NCBI GenBank assembly: GCA_018693105.1
Contig: JABHLN010000026.1
Location: 1 to 40,536, forward strand
DNA length: 40,536 bases
Direction of reading: 5' to 3'
From: Desulfobacterales bacterium
GTDB taxonomy: Bacteria > Desulfobacterota > Desulfobacteria > Desulfobacterales > SURF-7
The notes below the pieces were generated by a model. The model was not told the DNA's origin. It made no database searches and saw nothing but the letters and a program-made list of their open reading frames with translations. The first letter of the stretch is position 1. The number at the start of each line of letters is the position of its first letter. The position numbers were made by a program, and so were the translations under genes. Positions 17,716 to 23,419 of this stretch are shown one piece after another.

Positions 17716-18678
17716 CTAACCGACCTTTACCATGTTGCTTGTTGTGTTAATCTGATCCATAATACTTAATGCTATTTTCAGCGCTTCACGTCCAACTCTA
17801 CCGGAAACTTCGGGCACTTCACGTCTTTTAACATTTTTTACAAATGCCTTGAGTTCATCCTCCAGGGCATCACCATCGGTGAAACGAAGCAGATCAGATG
17901 TCATTCCCGGAATCAAGTTTGCATTACCGGAGTCATTACCTTTTTTTACTATATTTATTTCACGATTTGCAAAATCAACAGATATATATGCATCTTTCTG
18001 AAAAAGTCTGATTTTTCTTTCATTTTTTCCAGAAATCCTGCTGGCTGTTACATTTGCTACACATCCGTTTTTAAATTCTATGCGGGCATTTGCTATGTCA
18101 GGATATTGTGAAATCACAGAAATCCCTGCTGCATTAATGGCCTTCACCTCAGACCCGACATAATTTAAAATAATATCAATATCATGGATCATAAGATCCA
18201 GTACTACACTGACATCTGTTCCTCTTTCATTGTAAACACTCAACCGATGGGACTCAATAAACCTTGGTTTTTTTACAATATTCTTTAAAGGAACAACAGC
18301 CGGGTTATAACGCTCAAGATGACCGACCTGAATAATAAGCCCCCTTGATTCAGCAATATCTATCAATTCATCCGCTTCATTCAAAGACTCGGTCATGGGT
18401 TTTTCAAGAAGCATATCAACATCATTTTCCAGAAAATCCTTTCCTATTCTATAATGCAGCGGAGTCGGCACAACAATGCTTACAGCATCCACCTTGCCAA
18501 ATAATTTCCTGTAATCAGTATAGCCGGTTGTACCGACTTCTTTTGCAATTTTTTCAACCTGCTTCCTGTTAATGTCAGTAACGCCAACAAGGTCTACATC
18601 ATCCATAGCTGCATATTTTTCAGCATGAAATTTCCCTAAATATCCAACACCCACAACACCCACACGTAATTTTTTCAT
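17716..18678 (-). CDS. Gfo/Idh/MocA family NAD(P)-dependent oxidoreductase, GnnA-like
   Basis: A 320-aa dehydrogenase. Residues 7-18 (GVVGVGYLGKFH) are the Rossmann dinucleotide-binding loop, LLEKPMTES (about 90-98) holds the family's EKP motif, and VGHLERYNPAV (about 118-128) and MIHDIDIIL follow. Its place between lpxI and lpxB recalls GnnA, which oxidises the 3-OH of UDP-GlcNAc so that GnnB can aminate it and give amide-linked lipid A acyl chains. No GnnB aminotransferase is visible in the window, so I give no symbol. Alternative: a sugar dehydrogenase kept in the cluster for another purpose. It ends 6 bp before lpxB. Confidence 0.85.
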   Translation of the reverse strand: MKKLRVGVVGVGYLGKFHAEKYAAMDDVDLVGVTDINRKQVEKIAKEVGTTGYTDYRKLFGKVDAVSIVVPTPLHYRIGKDFLENDVDMLLEKPMTESLNEADELIDIAESRGLIIQVGHLERYNPAVVPLKNIVKKPRFIESHRLSVYNERGTDVSVVLDLMIHDIDIILNYVGSEVKAINAAGISVISQYPDIANARIEFKNGCVANVTASRISGKNERKIRLFQKDAYISVDFANREINIVKKGNDSGNANLIPGMTSDLLRFTDGDALEDELKAFVKNVKRREVPEVSGRVGREALKIALSIMDQINTTSNMVKVG

Positions 18679-18691
18679 AATCTTTTCACTC

Positions 18692-18743
18692 TTGATGGAG
18701 ACTTTTTACAACACCATCAAATATAGCTTTTATAAGTTCATCA
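18692..18743 (-). repeat. Dispersed short repeat, copy A (two tandem units after lpxI)
   Basis: Read on the - strand, TGATGAACTTATAAAAGC is followed by TTGATGGTGTTGTAAAAAGTC and CTCCATCAA, two units of the form TGATG-N3-TYGTAAAAAG. The first unit begins 15 bp after the lpxI stop. The distal part also folds: TTGATGG and CCATCAA form a 7-bp stem. The repeat fills most of the 80-bp gap between lpxI and the Gfo/Idh gene in an otherwise tightly packed operon. Copies B and C are near 30246-30396 and 40495-40536. Confidence 0.65.
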
Positions 18744-18758
18744 CTTTTGAAATGCCCC

Positions 18759-19568
18759 TTAGTTTTCATTTTCAAGGGCAATTATTGATATTCCATATCG
18801 GTCGGCACAATCAATCATTTCTTCTTTATCAAAAACAACAGCTTTTCCTGCCTCAAGAACCAATAGACCTGCTCCAGCTTCCTGCATTGTCATGATTGTT
18901 TCAACACCGACTGCAGGCACATCAAATCTTAAATCCTGGTTCGGTTTTGCAACCTTAACCACAACAGCACTATTATTTGCCAGGCTGCCGCCTCTTTTAA
19001 TTGTTGCATCGGTACCGTCTATTGCCTCAACGGCAAGAACAGACCCCTTACAAAGGACAATACATTGTCCGATATCTAGTTTTCCAATCTCCTTGGCAAT
19101 TTCCCATCCAAGTTTCATGTCCTCTTTTTCAGCCCTGCTCGGTTTACGCTTTGTCCAGCATCCTTCAGTTGCAAGGATGTCCGGGATCAGGAAAGTTGAA
19201 GACCGGACTTTGATTCCTTCCTTTTCAAGAGCCCCTGCTAAACCTCTTAATACGTTATCATCATGGGTATGTCTCATACCAGCAATTAATTTAAGTGCTT
19301 TTGTATCAGGCTTGAAATCGGAAAAAATCCTTGTTTTTTTTATTTTCCCCAGCATAGCAACTTCTGTGACTTTATTTTCTTTAAAAAAGTTCAATAATTT
19401 CTTTACCTGACCAAGATGAATCCACCTAATCATATCAACATGGTTCTCAAGTGCAGGGTCAGTTTCTTTTATATGAGCCACTGCAAAAACTTCATATCCC
19501 TTTGATTTTGCTATGTTAGAAAAAATTATGGGGAACTGCCCACCACCTGCAATTAAACCTATTTTCAT
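18759..19568 (-). CDS. lpxI: UDP-2,3-diacylglucosamine pyrophosphatase LpxI (DUF1009)
   Basis: Hydrolyses UDP-2,3-diacylglucosamine to lipid X, the step done by LpxH in enterobacteria; LpxI is the unrelated replacement found in alphaproteobacteria, deltaproteobacteria and others. A 269-aa soluble or peripheral protein. MKIGLIAGGGQFPIIFS begins the N-terminal domain, AMLGKIKKTRIF and HDDNVLRGLAGALEKEGI lie mid-protein, and the catalytic C-terminal domain includes VEAIDGTDATIKRGG and LRFDVPAVGVETI, whose Asp (about residue 216) aligns with the catalytic Asp of the family. It starts 40 bp after the lpxA stop. Confidence 0.96.
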   Translation of the reverse strand: MKIGLIAGGGQFPIIFSNIAKSKGYEVFAVAHIKETDPALENHVDMIRWIHLGQVKKLLNFFKENKVTEVAMLGKIKKTRIFSDFKPDTKALKLIAGMRHTHDDNVLRGLAGALEKEGIKVRSSTFLIPDILATEGCWTKRKPSRAEKEDMKLGWEIAKEIGKLDIGQCIVLCKGSVLAVEAIDGTDATIKRGGSLANNSAVVVKVAKPNQDLRFDVPAVGVETIMTMQEAGAGLLVLEAGKAVVFDKEEMIDCADRYGISIIALENEN

Positions 19569-19608
19569 AGTAAGTTAATTCTCTTAACAGTTTAAAGTCA
19601 TGGAAAAA

Positions 19609-20379
19609 TTATCTTGTGATACCACGCTGGGAAGACTTGATAAAATCAAGAAAATGAGTCACTTCCGGTATCTGATCGACCTCTGCATTAACTCTTTCAA
19701 TTGCTTCATTTAAAGTAAGGCCGATGCGAAAAATGATTCTGTATGTTTTCTTTAAGGCTGCTAATGTATCTTTTGAAAAACCGTATCGTTTTAAACCAAC
19801 AGTGTTTAATCCGTGTAGTTTTACTCTGTCACCTGCTGCAATTACATAAGGTGGGATATCCTTCACTACAGCAGATTTCCCGCCAACAAATGCATAATCA
19901 CCAATTCTTGTAAACTGATGAATTGCTACAAGTCCTCCGATTGTTGCATAGTCACCGATTGTGATATGCCCTGCCAGAGTTGCATTATTGGAAAACACTA
20001 CTCCCCGCCCTATCTTGCAGTCATGAGCTACATGAGAGTAAGCCATTAAAAAATTTTCATCACCTACTTCGGTAACACCGCCACCAAACTCAGTTCCTCT
20101 ATGTATCGTTACAAACTCCCTTATAATTGTACCGCGACCAATTTTCACATAGGTCACTTCACCTCCAAATTTCAACGACTGGGGTTGTGCTCCTATAGCC
20201 GCATATTGGAATATCCGGCAATCAGGGCCGATTTTAACATATGGCTCAATGACAACGTGGGACCCGATCTTTGTTCCTTCACCAATTTCTACATCACTGG
20301 AAATAACTGAATAAGGCCCGATCTCTACATCCTTGCCTATACTGGTTTTTGAGTCGATCACTACTGTTGGATGTATCAA
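19609..20379 (-). CDS. lpxA: Acyl-ACP--UDP-N-acetylglucosamine O-acyltransferase
   Basis: First step of lipid A synthesis: transfers a 3-hydroxyacyl chain from ACP to UDP-GlcNAc (or, in some bacteria, its 3-amino form). A 256-aa left-handed beta-helix trimer. The catalytic His is in YSHVAHDCKIG (H119, matching H125 of E. coli), and LAGH (H138) matches H144. FVGGKSA places Gly at the E. coli G173 acyl-length ruler, compatible with a long acyl chain. The start is TTG, supported by AGGAGG 7 nt upstream; it lies 2 bp past the fabZ stop, so translation is coupled. Confidence 0.96.
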   Translation of the reverse strand: MIHPTVVIDSKTSIGKDVEIGPYSVISSDVEIGEGTKIGSHVVIEPYVKIGPDCRIFQYAAIGAQPQSLKFGGEVTYVKIGRGTIIREFVTIHRGTEFGGGVTEVGDENFLMAYSHVAHDCKIGRGVVFSNNATLAGHITIGDYATIGGLVAIHQFTRIGDYAFVGGKSAVVKDIPPYVIAAGDRVKLHGLNTVGLKRYGFSKDTLAALKKTYRIIFRIGLTLNEAIERVNAEVDQIPEVTHFLDFIKSSQRGITR

Positions 20380-20381
20380 GG

Positions 20382-20819
20382 TTATCCTCCTATTGTTGCC
20401 ATGAATTCAGCTTCTGTAACTACTTTTCCATCAACAGATGCGGTTCCGCTCATCTTGATTATCTTTCTTTTCAATTTAAGAACCTTAGTCTCAAGAATTA
20501 ATTGATCTCCTGGAAAAACAGGCTGTCTGAATTTCACTTTGTCAATAGACATAAAATAAATTAACCCTCCAACATCTTCAGCTGCTGATTCAAATGCAAG
20601 CACACCTCCAACCTGTGCCATTGCCTCAATAATAAGGACACCGGGCATTATCGGACGTCCAGGGAAATGCCCCTGGAAATGAGGTTCGTTAATTGTTACA
20701 TTTTTCAACCCGACAACTTTCTCACCTTTTACGAGTTCTGTTATCCGGTCAACCAGCAAAAAAGGATATCTGTGGGGCAGTAAATCCATAATCGCCTGAA
20801 TATCATAATCTTTTTCCAT
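20382..20819 (-). CDS. fabZ: (3R)-hydroxyacyl-ACP dehydratase FabZ
   Basis: Dehydrates 3-hydroxyacyl-ACP in fatty-acid elongation and so competes with LpxA and LpxD for 3-hydroxyacyl-ACP. A 145-aa hot-dog fold protein. [16 protein letters not shown] opens it, [29 protein letters not shown] contains the catalytic His (H51) and Glu (E65), and the length matches the family. An AGGAG ribosome site precedes the ATG. It is placed between lpxD and lpxA, the classic order, which keeps the three enzymes in balance. Confidence 0.97.
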   Translation of the reverse strand: MEKDYDIQAIMDLLPHRYPFLLVDRITELVKGEKVVGLKNVTINEPHFQGHFPGRPIMPGVLIIEAMAQVGGVLAFESAAEDVGGLIYFMSIDKVKFRQPVFPGDQLILETKVLKLKRKIIKMSGTASVDGKVVTEAEFMATIGG

Positions 20820-20912
20820 TTTTTTCTCCTAATAAGGCTTTTATCAGACAAATCATTGTTTTTCCAATAAAATGAGATAAGGGCACATCAATTAGTTTCA
20901 TTAGCAACTCGG

Positions 20913-21935
20913 TTATTTTTTCTCAAGTTCATTCAACCTTTTTTCCAGTTCTTTGATTTTTTTTCTCATCTCAGGAAGTTTTGGAATAATTCGCTGGGAC
21001 CTTAACCATAACTTATGAGGCATTTCAGGAATACCTGACACAACTTCACCGCTTGCTACTGAACGCAGGACAGCAGTCTTTGGACCGACTGTAACATTAT
21101 CACCGATCTCAAGATGTCCTGCAACACCAGCCTGCCCTGCCAAAACTACATTTTTTCCGATATTTACACTACCGGAAATCCCAGCCTGTCCCGCAAACAC
21201 GCTGTTATCACCTATTGAAACATTATGCGCCACATGAACAAGATTGTCAGTCTTTACCCCTTTTCCTATTTTAGTTTCTCCAAATGTGGCTCTATCTATT
21301 GCATTACATGCACCAATCTCTACATCATCGCCTATGGTAACAACACCGATATGAGGTATTTTATGATAAACTTCACCGTCAAAGGCAAAACCGAAACCGT
21401 CGCTTCCTATTACTGTACCGGCATTAATGATAACCCTGTTTCCGATCCTGCATCCTGAAAGGATTGCAGTATTGGGATAAATTGTGACATCATCACCGAT
21501 AATAACTGAATCTTCAATGGTCACATTTGGATGAATTGTAACCCGGTCACCAATCGTAACATTTTTGTAAATAACGACAGAAGGTCCTATAGATGGATTA
21601 GTGCCGTATTTAAAATCATCTGCTATACAGGCTGCCGAATTAATGCCCTCTTTCTGTTTTACCGGCTGATAAAATAGCTGTACAACTCTTGCAAATGCAA
21701 CATGGGGATTTTTTACAATTATTAAATTCCCGGATGCTTCAGGAAGGTCATGGGGGACCAGAATACATCCTGCACAGGCTTCATCTATCTTTTTTAGAAA
21801 ATTCTTACTCCCGGCAAATGTTATTTCTGCATTACCTGCAACTTCAAACGGTACCGCCCCGCTAATACTTTTTTCTGGATCCCCTTTTAGTTCACCATTT
21901 AATATTTCAGCAATTCTTGAAAGTGTTATTTCCAT
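20913..21935 (-). CDS. lpxD: UDP-3-O-(3-hydroxyacyl)glucosamine N-acyltransferase
   Basis: Third step of lipid A synthesis, adding the N-linked 3-hydroxyacyl chain. The ORF track starts at 22013, but the protein family starts at MEITLSRIAEILNGELKGDPEKSISG (ATG at 21935), giving 340 aa, the usual length. The N-terminal uridine-binding domain precedes a long hexapeptide beta-helix (IGPSVVIYKNVTIGDRVTIHPNVTI and on). NLVHVAHNVSIGDN carries the catalytic His (H237 with this start, matching H239 of E. coli). A coiled-coil C-terminus (MRKKIKELEKRLNELEKK) closes it. The 93-bp gap to fabZ and the long upstream gap suggest it may begin its own transcript. Confidence 0.96.
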   Translation of the reverse strand: MEITLSRIAEILNGELKGDPEKSISGAVPFEVAGNAEITFAGSKNFLKKIDEACAGCILVPHDLPEASGNLIIVKNPHVAFARVVQLFYQPVKQKEGINSAACIADDFKYGTNPSIGPSVVIYKNVTIGDRVTIHPNVTIEDSVIIGDDVTIYPNTAILSGCRIGNRVIINAGTVIGSDGFGFAFDGEVYHKIPHIGVVTIGDDVEIGACNAIDRATFGETKIGKGVKTDNLVHVAHNVSIGDNSVFAGQAGISGSVNIGKNVVLAGQAGVAGHLEIGDNVTVGPKTAVLRSVASGEVVSGIPEMPHKLWLRSQRIIPKLPEMRKKIKELEKRLNELEKK

Positions 21936-22632
21936 TTTAATATTCTCAGCTTTAAAGGATATGTTATTATGTTCTTGTTTTAATATGGATAAAAACAATC
22001 CCAGGGCCCGCATTCATAACTGAAACATGGAACTATAATTCAGAAGGAGGGTCAGGTAAAGATTCAACCCCAAAGGACATGTATGGTTACCCCATGGACG
22101 TAATTATTAAAATTACCTGAATTCAGGATAAAAAACCCCAAATTATGCAGCAAGTATGGCCGGAATAGATGCGTGTCAAAAGGCGCACAAAATTAAGACA
22201 TTTGAATAACGCCTTTTATATAAAATTTCTTTTCCAGGCTCAATCCCGCTATAGCGGGATCTCCTTTCCTGAACATAAACAAAATTTTCATTTTAATATG
22301 CAATCTTTATCAAAAACAGGAGACTATCCACGGGACAAAAAAATCAGTACTAATCTTTTATTAGAACCGTTAACCTTTTAGAACCCATAATCAATATACC
22401 TTTATATCTCTTGAATAAAGACCCCGGTATAAATCTCAGCCACTCCAATATTATAAAAATAAAAGGAATCACCAGACAATATCTCACCGGAACCGACGTA
22501 TCAATTTAGACTCATTAATTGAGATCCAAAAGAGTATCTCCGGTACTCAGCAAAAAACCGGAAAAGCAGCATATATAATTGTTAATTATAAAATAGATCC
22601 TGTGTATTGATAATAAGATTTTACCCGGAAAA
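21936..22632. other. Gene-free gap between skp and lpxD
   Basis: About 0.7 kb with no convincing gene. It holds an 18-bp palindrome (22243-22260), a GTAATT/AATTAC stem (22100-22116) directly followed by the 12-bp palindrome CCTGAATTCAGG (22116-22127), and a TCCGGT/ACCGGA stem (22539-22562). On the - strand a TTGACA occurs at 22177-22182 but with a poor -10. The ORF 22169-22381 (+) has no family resemblance. The gap may hold a promoter for lpxD, or be a degraded insertion. Confidence 0.5.
22243..22260. repeat. 18-bp perfect palindrome ATCCCGCTATAGCGGGAT
   Basis: ATCCCGCTATAGCGGGAT equals its own reverse complement and is GC-richer than its surroundings. It is the only copy in the window. It could be an operator or a REP-like palindrome. 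Neither strand has a T-tract after it, so a terminator is unlikely. Confidence 0.5.
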
Positions 22633-23154
22633 TTATTTCTTCTTCTTTTTATTAATCTCTTTAATTACCCGGTCAGTTAAATCTATCTGATTTGGTGCAT
22701 ATAATACTGCCATTCTATCAACGATAAGAAGGTATTGTTCCTTTTTCCCGATTTTTTCAACAACTTCGATTATTTCTTTATGTATACGACCCACATGTAC
22801 CTTTTCAAGTTCTTTTAATTCAGCCAGATTTTTTTTCTCAAGAATTTTGAAGTCATTTAATTTTATTCTGAATTCCCGCTGCTTTTCTTCACGTTTATCT
22901 TTGTTCATTACAAGGAGTTCCCGATCATATTTTTCCTTGAGTTCATTAATTTCAGCGCCTCTCTTCTCAAGATCCGACCTCATTTTTTTCCCTTCTTTGA
23001 TCATAACTGCCTGAGCGACCTTGCCGGAATCTGACTTTGTAAGAACTTTCTGCATATTAACAGTCGCAATTTTTGCAATATCAGCCGCATACAAAGGCAT
23101 AGCTATTAAAGAGACACAAATTGCTGCAGCAAAAAAAGTAATTATTTTCTTCAT
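22633..23154 (-). CDS. skp: Periplasmic chaperone Skp/OmpH
   Basis: Holds unfolded outer-membrane proteins in the periplasm on their way to BamA. A 173-aa protein with signal peptide MKKIITFFAAAICVSLIAMPLYA (cleavage near residue 23). The mature start IAKIATVNMQKVLTKSDSGK is the OmpH family opening, followed by a long charged coiled-coil arm (about residues 50-125) and a C-terminal strand region ending in a lysine run. A strong GGAGG ribosome site precedes the ATG. It lies just downstream of bamA but behind a terminator and a candidate promoter, so it is probably transcribed separately. Confidence 0.92.
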   Translation of the reverse strand: MKKIITFFAAAICVSLIAMPLYAADIAKIATVNMQKVLTKSDSGKVAQAVMIKEGKKMRSDLEKRGAEINELKEKYDRELLVMNKDKREEKQREFRIKLNDFKILEKKNLAELKELEKVHVGRIHKEIIEVVEKIGKKEQYLLIVDRMAVLYAPNQIDLTDRVIKEINKKKKK

Positions 23155-23171
23155 TATACTCCTCCTTCAAT

Positions 23172-23233
23172 AAACCTGTTAAGGTTTCTGTTACTGTTCG
23201 TTAGATTTTCTCTCCCAAATCATTAGTAACAGA
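23172..23233 (-). promoter_or_regulatory. Structured 5' leader of skp (two hairpins)
   Basis: TCTGTTACT and AGTAACAGA (23187-23195 and 23225-23233) form a perfect 9-bp stem around a 29-nt loop, and AAACCT/AGGTTT (23172-23177 and 23182-23187) forms a 6-bp stem with a 4-nt loop. The second ends a few nt before the AGGAGG ribosome site of skp. Such stems could affect translation or stability of the skp message; no known riboswitch class is recognised. Confidence 0.4.
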
Positions 23234-23326
23234 TTTGTATATTGATTTCATCTATATGATGATATGGGAAAGTTTTCTCTTCAGAACATAAAATTTATTT
23301 ACTATATAGAACTAAACAATTATTTT

Positions 23327-23353
23327 TTTATAACTTTTTACTTATTATGTCAA
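23327..23353 (-). promoter_or_regulatory. Candidate sigma70 promoter for skp
   Basis: On the - strand TTGACA (23353-23348) and TATAAA (23332-23327) are separated by 15 bp, a short but usable spacing. The -35 box is a perfect consensus and begins within the T-tract of the bamA terminator. A transcript from here would have a leader of about 165 nt before the skp ATG. Confidence 0.45.
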
Positions 23354-23400
23354 AAAAGAGAATATGGGCACCAAAAAGTACGTTGGTGCAAATTATTCTC
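23351..23400 (-). terminator. Intrinsic terminator after bamA
   Basis: On the - strand, GAGAATA...TTGCACCAA-loop-TTGGTGC...TATTCTC folds into a two-part hairpin (7-bp outer stem 23358-23364/23394-23400; 7-bp inner stem 23368-23374/23383-23389), followed at once by TTTTTT. It lies 20 bp after the bamA stop, so it is well placed to end the lysS-lolCD-bamA transcript. Confidence 0.75.
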
Positions 23401-23419
23401 CTTGGTGACCGTGAGTACT

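Noticed and set aside
18892-19410. 172-aa ORF on the + strand
   Set aside because: It lies entirely opposite lpxI, whose motifs are intact, and has low-complexity Ser/Leu/Thr content typical of an antisense shadow.
22204-22302. 32-codon ORF on the - strand (MKILFMFRKGDPAIAG...) reading through the palindrome
   Set aside because: No ribosome site before its ATG; the DPAIAG part is simply the palindrome translated.
22169-22381. 70-aa ORF on the + strand in the skp-lpxD gap
   Set aside because: No ribosome site, no family resemblance, and it runs through the 18-bp palindrome.
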